Shown here in pieces: positions 12,611 to 23,037 of a stretch of 64,000 bases of DNA. The DNA comes from Marasmius tenuissimus (Eukaryota; Basidiomycota; Agaricomycetes; Agaricales; Marasmiaceae), in NCBI GenBank assembly GCA_029532415.1, contig JAQOTA010000069.1:806001-870000 (forward strand), in the 5' to 3' direction. Position numbers and translations under genes: made by a program. The notes under the pieces were generated by a model. It had not been told where the DNA came from and searched no databases. It was given only the letters and a program-made list of their open reading frames with translations. Within the stretch, counting starts at the first letter, position 1. Every line of letters begins with the position of its first letter.

Positions 12611-14368
12611 AGTCCATTCCAGCATGTCGGCTTCCATTCCTTCCGCTTAGATTTTTGTCTAGGCTATCATATCTGCACAATTGTAACATCAGAAGATCAT
12701 GTCACATATTTGTCAACATTGTAGACTGCCCTTGCTTTCTCCGCCCATTCATCCTGAGGCTCCTTCTGCCACATCTGGGATTCCACAACTGGATATCATA
12801 TGGGCTGCTACAAGTGAGTCAGCTTCTTTGCCTCTTTCAGGATGTTGTCTTTCTGTTCGCAGACAAAGAGATCCTGAGCTTTGACATTGGAGGTGGAACA
12901 CATGAGCTTGTTGATGCTTGCTCAAGCATCTTCACACAACAGCAAATTGATCATAGTCTTAACAATCCTGTGCACCTGCACATTCATAAACCAACAGACA
13001 CAACACTATGAGCAAAGTAAGGTTCAATGAATGCTCTACATGCATAAAACTTCACTTACTACATGATTTTTCTCTTCCTGCTTGGAGTTGAGCTTCTGAC
13101 AGGTGTTCCAAGGTGCAATCCCCTCCTTGATCTCCATGGGAATCTTGGTGGCCTGATCTGTCTTCTATTGGGTCAGAGCCAGATCTTTTCCTCCAGAGAT
13201 GTCCTTCTCAACTCCACTTGTTGTAGTAGTGATCCTGCAGGATTGCAGTGAGCTTAGGAGGTATCTGTACACAGAAGGTGGTTAAGGTAGGAGGAGAAAA
13301 AGACTGTTTATTAAGTGGCCAGTTTTGCACTGTCTAATCTCAATGCCACACTGCATTCTCTTGTTTTAGGAACAATACACATGAGCTCCAACAATGCTAC
13401 TCACCTGTCAACAGGTAAAGCCACATGATCTTGTACTGACACTTTGGCCATCCAGGAACCTCATGCCCCAATATTGTTGACTATTGTTCATTGCAGGTCT
13501 TGTCTGCTTGGACCTTTCCTAAGTCTAAGGCAGCCCCATATCAGCATCACTAGCCCACCATTGTTTATACTGATTCCAGTTCTCAGCTTAGACCTGTCTG
13601 GTGGCATCAGGAAAGCTGCAAGACAAAGTAAAGACACTGGCTTGAGAACTAATGCCAGAGTCATTGCTGCTTGGGGTTTCAGGTATGCTGAAATGGCTGA
13701 TTTCAATTGAGAAACAATAGACAGAAATTAGATTAGCTTACAAGAGAAACAGAGAAGAACAAATCTGCCTCTAATGGTGATATTTGAGCATATGTTGACG
13801 ATAGCATCTCCATACTTCCAATGCAGCAAATCTGACCCAATGAACTTGTTTTAGTGCAATGTGACCATCATCCTCTACAAGCTTGAGGCTATGATGTCAG
13901 CTTGATTGCTGAGGGCATTTGACACAGTCCAGTGCCTCTGGGGCAATCAACAGAAGCATTTTTGCATATAGCTCTATGAAGACATTGTTGTCACAGAACC
14001 AATGCTTCCTGGTTGGGCTAACTCAGGTGTGCAAAAACCATGCCACATACTGCCACAGGCAACAGGATTCCACACATTAGTCCCAAGGTTCATTGCAGTA
14101 TTATGGCATGGTGGGTGAGAGTGACCAGTCCACATCCTTTGTTTTAGCTCAGATTTCACCATCATTGTCTTTTCCATCTACTGTACCACACCACCCAGTC
14201 CACATCCAAACCTTGCCATTTGTTGAAGATGGTCTATGTTCCCACTTGACATCAGCAATCCAAACTGACTCACACAAAGATGGCCCTTCTTTTTAAAGAT
14301 GCTTATCTGGGCGCCAATATCAGGACTGGCACCAATCTCCTGCCCAGAACAACTGACCTTTGCCCAAG
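12611..14368. other. Unassigned sequence
   Basis: Nothing identifiable. The frames are short, on both strands, and none has recognisable motifs. The right part (about 14290-14368) continues after the LINE insertion at 14384-14929, so it belongs to the same older sequence as 14945-15540. Confidence 0.4.
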
Positions 14369-14944
14369 TGGCTGGACCCACATTTTTTTTTTTAATTTTT
14401 TTGAATCATATTCTTATATACCGGTGTACGAACACAGTCCAGTCGCTATCTACAAATGCAGCGTGCCACAAATGCGTAATAACTAGATCCCCCGCCAGAA
14501 AGGAGGCACGCCTCTCTAGGAACCTCCCCTCAGAACATATCCACAGTGTTTCACCCAACACTTTGTGGTAGATAGAGTTATATCATCCTGGGCTGCAACG
14601 CACTAGTAATTCCAGCACGTCAGCCCGGATGACTTACCCGACTCCTTCTGCATCTGCTTGGGAGGGGAAGGCAAACACCTTAGGGTTTGCCTTCAAGTAT
14701 GCTATAAGGCCCGGGAGCCGGTTAAGCGAGTTTCCGCGCTCGAGTTCTGAGCATCGGTAGAGTACGTGCGCCCTGGTACCAGGTTCCACACCGCACGAGC
14801 AGGATAGGTCGGCCTGAATGTTAAACCGTTGGTAGTACTCTCCAATCAGTGCATGCCCCAGAATGCATCGGGTCATTCTGGTGGTCAATGATAGCGACCC
14901 TACGGCCAACTTTAGCCATGTTCCTCCCTTGGCTGGACCCACAT
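14369..14944 (-). mobile_element. Short LINE 3' end with 15-bp target duplication
   Basis: The insert (14384-14929, 546 bp) is reverse-oriented: its poly-A appears as a T-rich run at 14384-14400, followed by the family 3' UTR. The C-terminal ORF2 codons (WCILGHAPIGEYYQRF-type, here RCILGHALIGEYYQRF) lie at about 14634-14930. Both sides carry TGGCTGGACCCACAT (14369-14383 and 14930-14944), an exact 15-bp TSD. It is a heavily 5'-truncated insertion, typical of target-primed reverse transcription. Confidence 0.95.
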
Positions 14945-15933
14945 CCTCAACATATATGTAAGCATGAAGGCCATTACTTTGGAAAATTAGTACCGAGTTT
15001 GTACTAACCCGTGCACAGAATGCCACTCTGACAAGAAGCACAACATGTGGTATGTGCCACAATTCTCGTAGGCCTATACACAGGAATTGGCTGTAGTAGT
15101 TGATTCATGGGAGGCCAACTAAAAATGTGAGAAGGATATTAAGAATGTGGATAATGCTGATATCATGGCTGTGACACAGGCATCTTTGAGGAATATGAGG
15201 GTTACAGAGTGAGAGAAGAAAAAGCCATTGAGGGAGCAGGAGAAGGCAGAGATGGCAAGAGTAAAGGACTTAGAAAAGGCAGAGACAGCAAGGGTAAAGG
15301 AATTTTCAAGTCCCCAGAGCCAAGTAAGATCTGACTGAGCTGCAGAAGTTCAGCCAGCAAGTTCAATGCTGCTCTAGTGGCCTTGACTTTGGCAGTTAAG
15401 CTACCTCATAATAATGTTGGCCCCAGCAAGAAGAGGAAAGCCAAAGCAGACGAATCCTCAATGACTTTGTTGTTGATGCCTACAAAGCGTGCAAAGATGT
15501 CCATCAATGCCACAATTAGAGATGGTAACAATCCAGATGCTGCTTTTTTCAGGCTTCTCCATATGTAGGACCTTTTCATCTCCTGGGATAGAGTATCATG
15601 TCAGTAAATTGTGCAGAATCCACTATAGAAGACTTATTAGATGTACCTTCATGTGTGTCATCACATATTGTATTCTCTTAACTACAGAATATACACAGAC
15701 AAAGTTCTTGATATTGATAAGCCAGTCAATTGCAAGCAGAGCAAAAATATCTGAGGAGTAAGGCTTCAAATTGGACTGAGTTGATTGTATGTAGATTTTG
15801 GACCATGGTAGATATGCAGCCAGATTACAAAGTAGGTAGATAGGTCAAGATATGTTAGGACAGGGCCAAACTTCTGGTTGATTGGACCATACTTTCTTTG
15901 TATCTGCTCTGGGATCCATCATATACTTGATGT
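14945..15933. other. Unassigned; contains a charged coding-like relic
   Basis: Around 15150-15330 the plus strand encodes a Lys/Glu/Ala-rich, coiled-coil-like string (QEKAEMARVKDLEKAE), and near 15420 a basic patch (SKKRKAKAD). The frames are interrupted by stops. This could be the C-terminal part of a dead transposase, but no catalytic motif is visible and I leave it unnamed. Confidence 0.4.
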
Positions 15934-16188
15934 TGTTGAGGCAGAGGTCCTGCCCATGCAGTGGCAGCATGGGACAGACTAGCTCACCTGGAGGTAGACT
16001 TAGAGAGGCACAACAAGAGAGGTAAAAGTACTGGTATTGCATGTAGATATAGAACTACTTTTATACTATACAGAGGTGGCTGTAGCTATTATAACAGAAG
16101 TGTATGAAATTAGGACAGATCATAGTAAATTGAAGCATAGATACAGTCTGATACATTGATCCATATATCAGGGAGTCTGGATTCCACA
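15934..16188 (-). mobile_element. Decayed Copia LTR (reverse)
   Basis: About 255 bp match the reverse complement of the Copia LTR at 32975-33232, starting TGTTGAGGCAGAGGTCCTGCC and ending ATTCCACA. Many differences mark it as old. It is the 3' LTR of the reverse-oriented Copia tail at 16189-16388. Confidence 0.85.
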
Positions 16189-16388
16189 CTCCCCTCACTA
16201 AGTGCAACATAAATAAAGCATGAAAACATATTCAATGTGCTTGGTGCAATGTTCTTGAACTGGGTTAGAGGCAATGAGAATCAAGGCTTGATTATCTCCA
16301 CATATAGGCACAGGAGTCATATTAATCTCAAGTTCAGGAAGTAGCTGTTGAATCCACACAGCCTGATGGATACAGTCAGATAATGCCG
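16189..16388 (-). pseudogene. Copia pol 3' tail remnant
   Basis: After a polypurine tract (reverse strand, ...GGGGAG next to the LTR), about 200 bp align with the end of the Copia RNase H region of the copy at 38430-38800. Matches include the codons around TKHIDIRYHYIRE and the SDCSRQAVWIRQLL region. Similarity stops abruptly at about 16388, so the element is truncated. No intact frame remains. Confidence 0.75.
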
Positions 16389-16908
16389 TGTGGGGCCTCT
16401 ACAGAAACCACAGACATAGCACACAATCCATCTCGGTGCATCAATGGTTTGACTCAACAGAGGCCTGTTGCTGAGTCTGGACAGGGGCTCAAACCACTCA
16501 AGATATGCAAGATGTGATGGAGGCTTGCTACCAGAAGCGAATAAGTGCAATTGATGCTTCTCAAAGGAGAAGATAATATGCACACAACTGATTTGAAGGC
16601 CTGAGATTCCAATGATAAGATACAAAGAAATGACAAAGAGCATAGAATGAGACTTACTCTGCAGAAAATCACATTCAAAGGCCAATAATACAGTTTCTGT
16701 ACTGTTCTGCCAATGTGTGTATGAGTACGGCATCAAAATGAGAGACCTGGGTAACCTCGCCGCAAGGGTTAATATGGTGTGAGTGGGCAGCAACAACATC
16801 CAGGTTTCAGACCTGAATAGTCCCCCATTAAATTTGACCCTGTACCAAACAAGAACATTTTGAAATGAGAGAGATGGAAACATAGCCATATCCTTAATTT
16901 GCCCTTTG
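16389..16908. other. Unassigned sequence between two LTR remnants
   Basis: A 238-codon reverse frame crosses this interval and the neighbouring LTR (16317-17033). It starts inside LTR sequence and shows no domain, so I regard it as accidental. Nothing else is visible. Confidence 0.4.
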
Positions 16909-17212
16909 TGTGAGGGCAACTCTTCTAGAGGTGCAAGTCTAGCAGAGGGGGTTCCAAAGTCATATATAAGTAATGGAAGAGAGAAAATACACAGAAAGCG
17001 TACCTGGCAGAGGGGGATCCAAAGAGAAGACACTGCTGCTCAAAATAAATGTATCACAAGAACACATAAATGTATTTACATAAGAAAGATACACAATGGA
17101 CAATGGACAATAGGTCAAGGATCAATGTCCAAACAGCATTTGAAATTCTGGCATCAGAAAAGCAAGTTATAAACAAAATGAACCAAAGTGCTCAACTCAA
17201 CTCTTCTTTCTG
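16909..17212 (-). mobile_element. LTR fragment (TGTAAGGG family, reverse), cut by LINE complex
   Basis: Begins TGTGAGGGCAACTC, the reverse complement of the 9278-9883 LTR end, and follows it to about GTGCTCAACTCAACTC near 17212. There the similarity stops and the LINE 5' region begins. The other half of the LTR is not found after the LINE poly-A at 23037, so it was lost or the insertion came with a deletion. Confidence 0.8.
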
Positions 17213-17329
17213 AGGTGCCTCCATCATCTACCCGTGTGAACTACTAGTTGCTGCAACCCAAAAAACGTTCTACACTACACAGATCAAATCTGAACTATCA
17301 GAAAGCACCAACAAAACCTGAATAACTAT

Positions 17330-19198
17330 ATGTCACTGCCTGGTAGCCGCCAGGGGTGGGGCGGGGGGCGATCTTGCCCCCTGACCTGCGCAAGCACTCC
17401 TCATCCACCACCCGAATCTGATGACTGCCTCCTTGTCAATGCCGGAGAGGGATCTGTACCTAGTGTCCGGGACAGGTACTTAACTAATGTCCCCGCCCCA
17501 CGGCGTGCTCAGTCCATGAGCAGCCATAGATCTGCCTCGGTTGCTAGCCCCCGAGAGCAAACACCCATGCCGCAGGACAAAGAAATGCCCCTCCCTCCTC
17601 GCGACACTGAATCACCTGAGCCGCCAATTGGATCCCTTTTCTTGAGCCTAGTAATGTCTCCTGGAGATGTAGGGGGGGATTTCAACGTAGCCGCGCATGC
17701 AATAACTGCCATCACAGACTGGATCCAGCTGTCTGAGTCCGAGCCTGAACTCCACATTCCAACCTCGATGCTGCAACGCCTTCACAGCAGTACCACATCC
17801 CTATCCAGCCTCATCGCAGGCCGGATCCTCGAAGAGGCCACTATCCGGCAGCAATCTCGCATCCAGAACAGCTCTGTGCTACCCCACAGCTCTTCCCCCC
17901 TGCACATCGACCACCAGACAATGGAGGAAGATGATACAGTCCTCATCCCACACAGAACCGAGCCCACTGGTGATAATGGGAAGAAACCAGTTCGAACGGG
18001 CCCTAGACCGCTCCCGAAACGTCCTACGGTGCCATTCCAGCGTCCTGATCCAAGGGGTCCTCCCCCAAGAATCAACTTGGCCACCAAGCCAAAACCCACC
18101 ACTCCATACTCGTTTGCTGCAGCGGCAAGAAGGGGGAGAGAACAACGAGCACCTGCTGCGCTGGCGCAGGCAAACGCATCAGCGTCGGCCGAGGCACCGG
18201 GTAGGCCCGGACCCGCCATCTCCAGAAACCCTGAGCCCAACAAAGGACCCTGGACTACTCCAAAATTCACTACACCTGGACCAACCCGGAAACAGGTCCT
18301 GGTGTCGTTCCCCAAGGATGTTGGGGTGCCAGAAATGAGCCTCAACCTCCTCACTACCACTGTGAACGCTGGACTACGCAGCGCGCAACATCCTCTTAAG
18401 GTGCTGGCCACAACTTGTGCATATGAGGGCTGGGCACTTGCTACAAGTGGTGTTGCTGATGAAAGCGCACTGAAAACTATTCATGGGAGGGTCTTGGACC
18501 TCATGCTGGATAGATACAAGGAGTCCCACTGGGTTGGGCTCCCTACCTCAACGTCATATCTCAAGATTATCAACGTGCCCTACTTCAAGGACATCATGTC
18601 AGGTGACCGTATCACTGCTTCAGATGTGAAGAATGCCATAGCACAATCGCCTCTGAGCAACGACTTTACCTTCACAGGGCTGCCGCGGGTAGTCCAGAAC
18701 TCTGCTAAGAGCACCACCTGTACGGTGTTCTCCAATATTTGGGATTCTCAATCGGGAACCCGTGCAAAGCGCCTCTTGGACAAACCCATACACAGACAAG
18801 GGCGCAACTGTTTGGTTCGATCTACTCCAGCCAGCCCAGGTGTCCCCTTGTGCCAGAGGTGCTACAGGTGGGGCCACCCTAGTTCTGCATGCCGCACTCC
18901 ACAGCAGCATTGCCCCAAATGCAGCGGCCCCCACAAAGCTGATGAGCATTGGCTTGTTGCAGGCTGCTGCAAGGGTAACCCAAAGGCTAACCCGCCTGTT
19001 CCTCCTACTGCCAAAGATGAGCCATGTCCTCATATGCTGGTATGCCCTAATTGTAGGGGCAACCACTCCGCAACTGAAAGGGCTTGCCCTTTCTGGCGCC
19101 ATCGCTTTGACCAAGTCTGGATTGAAGCTAAATGTGCTGAGGTACGTGAACGTCGTTCTGGTACAAGGCCCATTGCTCAAGCCCCGCGTCGAGCTTAA
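17330..19198 (+). CDS. LINE ORF1 nucleic-acid-binding (gag-like) protein
   Basis: An uninterrupted 622-codon frame. The N-terminal half (about residues 1-330) is Pro/Ser/Arg-rich and likely disordered. A globular segment follows (about 330-500). The C-terminus has zinc knuckles: CQRCYRWGHPSSAC (C-x2-C-x4-H-x4-C), then CPKCSGPHKADEHW and CPNCRGNHSATERAC. Tad-clade LINEs encode such ORF1 proteins, which coat the element RNA in a ribonucleoprotein. The stop (TAA, 19196-19198) overlaps the ATG of ORF2 by one base. This is the only long intact retrotransposon frame in the left half of the window. The first Met is taken as start, but one further inside cannot be excluded. Confidence 0.88.
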   Translation: MSLPGSRQGWGGGRSCPLTCASTPHPPPESDDCLLVNAGEGSVPSVRDRYLTNVPAPRRAQSMSSHRSASVASPREQTPMPQDKEMPLPPRDTESPEPPIGSLFLSLVMSPGDVGGDFNVAAHAITAITDWIQLSESEPELHIPTSMLQRLHSSTTSLSSLIAGRILEEATIRQQSRIQNSSVLPHSSSPLHIDHQTMEEDDTVLIPHRTEPTGDNGKKPVRTGPRPLPKRPTVPFQRPDPRGPPPRINLATKPKPTTPYSFAAAARRGREQRAPAALAQANASASAEAPGRPGPAISRNPEPNKGPWTTPKFTTPGPTRKQVLVSFPKDVGVPEMSLNLLTTTVNAGLRSAQHPLKVLATTCAYEGWALATSGVADESALKTIHGRVLDLMLDRYKESHWVGLPTSTSYLKIINVPYFKDIMSGDRITASDVKNAIAQSPLSNDFTFTGLPRVVQNSAKSTTCTVFSNIWDSQSGTRAKRLLDKPIHRQGRNCLVRSTPASPGVPLCQRCYRWGHPSSACRTPQQHCPKCSGPHKADEHWLVAGCCKGNPKANPPVPPTAKDEPCPHMLVCPNCRGNHSATERACPFWRHRFDQVWIEAKCAEVRERRSGTRPIAQAPRRA

Positions 19199-20124
19199 TG
19201 TCTGAGACACTAGGGATAAGAGTTCTAAGTTTTAACATTGCCAAGAACTATATGTATCTCGATGTATTGCTCGAGGAGTTGAAAGACCGATTTGACATCC
19301 TGTTTATCCAAGAACCGCCTTGGCGGCTCATAAGACATGCACCATCAGCTAAGGACCTGGAAGGGGAGAGAGTGGTGGGCGCGTGCGCCAAATCACCCAT
19401 CTTGGACAGTAATGATCCGTCCGGAGAAGGATGAGGGAAATCGCCTGAGAGTAGCAACATATGTCTCCAAGAGACTGGCTGCCCTCAGGCCTGCAATGCG
19501 CAGAGATGTCATTGACCACCGCGATGTACTAGTCATGTCTCTGTTTTACAGAGGTGAGACTGAATGTCTAGCCAATGTCTACTCTGATGACAATGGGACC
19601 GCTATCCGACTTTTGCAAGACAAAGCGGGTGGCATACCTTCACTCTCGCTTATGGCGGGTGATTTCAACTGCCATTCCCTGGAATGGGACCCGGGCGTCT
19701 CACAGTGCCAGGGCATGGTGGCAGCACTGCTGGAAACAGCGGGGGAGCTTGGAGTGTCCAGGGCTGGGTATATAAATCCAGGGCCGACCTTCATATCACG
19801 GACACAAGGTCTTAGGGAGTCTGTCCTAGACCTAGTGTTTGTCAAATCTACGCTTTCACTGGCAATTTTGGCCACGAGGGAGACAGAACTACAGGGACCA
19901 TCAGATCACATCCCGGTCTCTGTAATACTAGAGATGGGAGACATCCCAGAAATACAGTGTCGTGCCCTCCCTAAAGGGGGAGAGGAGGAAGATAAGTTCC
20001 TAGCCGACATAATTGATGGACTCCAGGCATTAACATGGCTGGAGCCTCAAACAGCAGAGGATGTATCAGCCATGGCAGCTGAAATGGCTTTGGTATTCTC
20101 AAAAGCATGGGACCTACACAGGTC
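19198..20124 (+). pseudogene. LINE ORF2 N-terminus: AP-type endonuclease, truncated
   Basis: The frame opens at the ATG overlapping the ORF1 stop and encodes an exonuclease-endonuclease-phosphatase fold. Visible motifs are RVLSFNIAKN, FIQEPPW (Glu ligand), SLMAGDFNCHS (Asp/Asn), SVLDLVF and GPSDHIPV (the catalytic Asp-His pair). In LINEs this domain nicks target DNA to prime reverse transcription. A frameshift at about 19376-19386 moves the frame from that of 19198 to that of 19337. The frame is cut at about 20124, where inverted LINE sequence begins. No reverse transcriptase follows, so this copy cannot move itself. Confidence 0.85.
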
Positions 20125-21838
20125 CTTAGCTGATGGTGCATGTCTTATGAGCCGCCAAGGCGGTTCTTGGATAAACAGGATGTCAAATCAGTCTTTCCAC
20201 TCCTCGAGCAATACATCGAGATACATATAGTTCTTGGCAATGTTAAAACTTAGAACTCTTATCCCTAGTGTCTCAGACATTAAGCTCGACGCGGGGCTTG
20301 AGCAATGGGCCTTGTACCAGAACGACGTTCACGTACCTCAGCACATTTAGCTTCAATCCAGACTTGGTCAAAGCGATGGCGCCAGAAAGGGCAAGCCCTT
20401 TCAGTTGCGGAGTGGTTGCCCCTACAATTAGGGCATACCGGACATGGCTCCTCCTCAGCAGTGGGGGGGACAGGCGGATTCGCCTTCGGGTTTCCCTTGC
20501 AGCAGCCCACAACCAGCCGATGCTCATCAGCTTTATGGGGGCCGCTGCACTTAGGGCAACACTGCTGCGGAGTGCAGCATGCAGAACTAGGGTGGCCCCA
20601 CCTGTAGCATCTCTGACACAAGGGGACACCTGGGCTGGCTGGAGTAGAACAAACAAAACAGTTGCACCCTTGATGTGTACCGGCTTGTCCAAGAGGTGCT
20701 TTGCGCGGGTTCCCGATTGAGAGTCCCAAATGTTGAAGAACACCGTACAGGTGGTGCTCTTAGCAGAGTTCTGGACCACCCGCGGCAGCCCCGTGAAGGT
20801 AAAGTCACTGCTTAGAGGCAATTGCGCTATGGCATTCTTCACATCTGAAGCAGTGATGCGGTCACCTGACATGATGTCCTTGAAGTAGGGCACGTTGATA
20901 ATCTTGAGATACAACGTTGAGGTAGGGAGCCCAACCCAGTGGGACTCCTTGTATCTATCCGGCATGAGGTCTAAAACCCTCCCGCAGATGGTGTTCAGTG
21001 TGCTTTCATCAGCAACACCGCTTGTAGCAAGTGCCCAGCCCTCATATGCATGAGTTGTTTTTTTTTTATTTTTTTTTATTTTTTTTGGATCATATTCTTA
21101 TATACCGGTGTACAAACACAGTCCGGTCGCTATCTACAAATGCAGCATGCCACAAATGTGTAATAACTAGATCCCCCCATTAGAAAGGAGGTGCGCCCCC
21201 CTAAGGGACCGTACCTCAGAACGTGTCCACAGTGTTTCATATATGCACAAGTTGTGGCCAGCACCTTAAGAGAGAGAGTTGCGTGCTGTGCAGTGCAGCG
21301 TTCACAGTGGTAGTGAGGAAGTTGAGGCTCATTTCTGGCACCCCAACATCCTTGGGGAATGACACCAGGACCTGTTTCTGGGTGGATGCGGGTGTGGCGA
21401 ATTTCGGAGTGGTCCGGAGTCTCTTGGTGGACCCAGGGTGTCCGGAGGTGGCAGGTCCGGCCCTACTCGGTGTCTCGGCCGACGCTGACACGTTCACCTG
21501 CGCCAGCGCAGCAGGTGCTCGTTGTTCTCTCCCCCTTCTTGCCGCTGCAGCAAATGAGTATGGAGTGGTGGGTTTTGGCTTGGTGGTCAAGTTGACTCTC
21601 GGGGAAGGACCCCTTGGATCTGGATCAGGACACTGGAATGGCACTGTAGGACGCTTTGGGAGCGGTCTAGGGCTCGTTCGAACTGGTTTCTTCCCATTAT
21701 CACCAGTGGGCCCGGTTCTGAGTGGGATGAGGACTGTATCATCTTCCTCCATTGTCTGGTGGTCAATGTGCAGGGGGGAAGAGCTGTGGGGTAGCAGGGG
21801 TAGCACAGAGCTGTTCTGGATGAGAGAGTGTTGCCGGG
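20125..21838 (-). pseudogene. Inverted LINE ORF1 and ORF2 start
   Basis: The reverse strand repeats the sequence of about 17845-19345: from the mid N-terminal part of ORF1, through the zinc knuckles (CQRCYRWGHPSSACCT), to the first 30 or so codons of ORF2. The TAATG junction is kept at 20277-20281. It differs from the forward copy by scattered substitutions and small indels. The 183-bp LINE tail at 21058-21240 splits it. With the forward copy it forms an inverted repeat with arms of about 1.5 kb and a spacer of about 0.8 kb. Confidence 0.88.
21044..21254 (-). mobile_element. 183-bp LINE 3' tail with 14-bp target duplication
   Basis: The insert (21058-21240) is only a T/A-rich run (poly-A on the reverse strand) plus about 150 bp of the family 3' UTR. 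Flanks are ATATGCATGAGTTG (21044-21057) and ATATGCACAAGTTG (21241-21254): a 14-bp TSD with two differences. ORF1 similarity continues without loss on either side, so this is a separate, later insertion into the inverted ORF1. Confidence 0.93.
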
Positions 21839-22701
21839 TGTTGCTGCTACCGATGCGTTGGTGCCAGACATCAGGCCGCTTCAGCGGCTATGATATACTG
21901 AAGTGGAGACTTGGTCCATCAGACCAGGTATGCTTCAGGTGTTGTTACAGCTCCAGATGCGGAGCAGTATGCTATACGGGTGGCAATCTCCTACATGGCT
22001 ACGTCATGCGGGGAAAGCAACCACTTTGTACTGTTCACTGACTGCATTGCTGCAGCAAAGCGGGCAATCGACCCGTCCATACACTCAGGACAGAGCCACT
22101 CTCTGGCTGTGTGTAGGGTGCTATCTGATTGGTTTGCAGGAGGAGATGACTGCAAGGTGACCTTCATCCAAGTACCTTCAAAAGCGAAATGGAGCATTCA
22201 CCAGCTCGCTCACGAATTTGTCAGAGGACTACCCCCCATTGGAGTGGGGGCAGTACCCCAAACATCGTTGGACAGACTTCGACAAGAAGCCACAGAGGCA
22301 GGGCAGGACGCGTGGGTATCGCGCTTTCAGGACCCATCATATAGAGGCAGGCACTTTTACGAGCTACAAGATCTTAAAGATTGTCCTCTACATCCATTGT
22401 ACCTAAGGGAGGAACATGGTTAAGACTGGCCGCAGGGTCACTGTCATCAACGACCAGAATGACTTGGTGCATTCTGGGGCACGCACCGATTGGAGAGTAC
22501 TACCAGCAGTTTAATATTCAGGCAGATGTATCCTGCTTGTGTGGTGTGGAACCTGGGACCAGGGCACATGTACTATACCGATGCTCAGAACTTGAGCGCG
22601 GAAACTCGCTTAACCGGCTTCCGGGCCTGATAGCTTATTTGAAGGCAAACCCTCGGGCGTTTGCCTTCCCCTCCCAAGCAGAAGCAGAAGGAGTTGGGTA
22701 A
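21839..22701 (+). pseudogene. LINE ORF2 RNase H and C-terminus, broken
   Basis: Parallel to 1640-2526. RNase H shows Glu in DAEQYAIRVAI, Asp in LFTDCIAAAKRAI and His in HQLAHEFVRG; the first Asp region (ATDALVPD) is shifted out of frame by a small deletion near 21860. A frameshift near 22410 separates it from the C-terminal part (WCILGHAPIGEYYQQF, CLCGVEPGTRAHVLY), which ends at a stop at 22699-22701. The 3' UTR and an interrupted poly-A follow to about 23037. Confidence 0.87.
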
Positions 22702-23037
22702 GTGACCTGGGCCAATGTGCTGGAGTTAGCTCCCCGTAGACTCTTCGGAGGGGTGCGCGGGCCTTTGCTGCCGAACCTAGGCGGCGGGGGTGAAGGACGT
22801 GGGAGCAGGGGGCACTAGTGCGTCATAGCCCAGGATGATACAGCCTTATCTACCACATAGTGTGAAGAAACACTGTGGGCACGTTCTGAGGTACGGTTCC
22901 TTAGGGGGGCGGACCTCCTTTCTAGCGGGGAATCTAGTTATTACACATTTGTGGCATGCTGCATTTGTAGATAGCGACCGGACTGTGTTCGTACACTGGT
23001 ATATAAGAATATGATTCAAAAAAAATTTAAAAAAAAA

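Larger units (their letters stand above)
17213..23037 (+). mobile_element. LINE complex: 5' sense, inverted middle, 3' sense end
   Basis: Three pieces of the same Tad-like family are joined. Sense ORF1 and the start of ORF2 lie at 17213-20124. An antisense copy of part of ORF1 and the start of ORF2 lies at 20125-21838. Sense RNase H, 3' UTR and poly-A lie at 21839-23037. The reverse transcriptase region is absent. An antisense 5' piece followed by a sense 3' piece with poly-A is the outcome expected of twin priming, so the second and third pieces are best read as one insertion next to, or into, the first. The junction at 20124 has the short shared string AGGTCC. I could not find an outer TSD. 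Confidence 0.75.

Noticed and set aside
15150..15460. Possible transposase C-terminus (Lys/Glu/Ala-rich coiled coil with a basic patch)
   Set aside because: Only low-complexity similarity and no catalytic residues, so it was described but not named.
16317..17033. A 238-codon reverse open frame
   Set aside because: It runs through LTR sequence and unassigned repeat, with no domain and implausible composition; chance opening in CG-poor DNA.
17782..18411. A 209-codon reverse frame opposite LINE ORF1
   Set aside because: It is the antisense shadow of a GC-rich coding region; the forward frame has zinc knuckles and a matching second copy.
17213..23037. Outer target-site duplication of the LINE complex
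   Set aside because: Compared the bases after the poly-A with those before 17330 and around 17213; no repeat of 8 bp or more was found.
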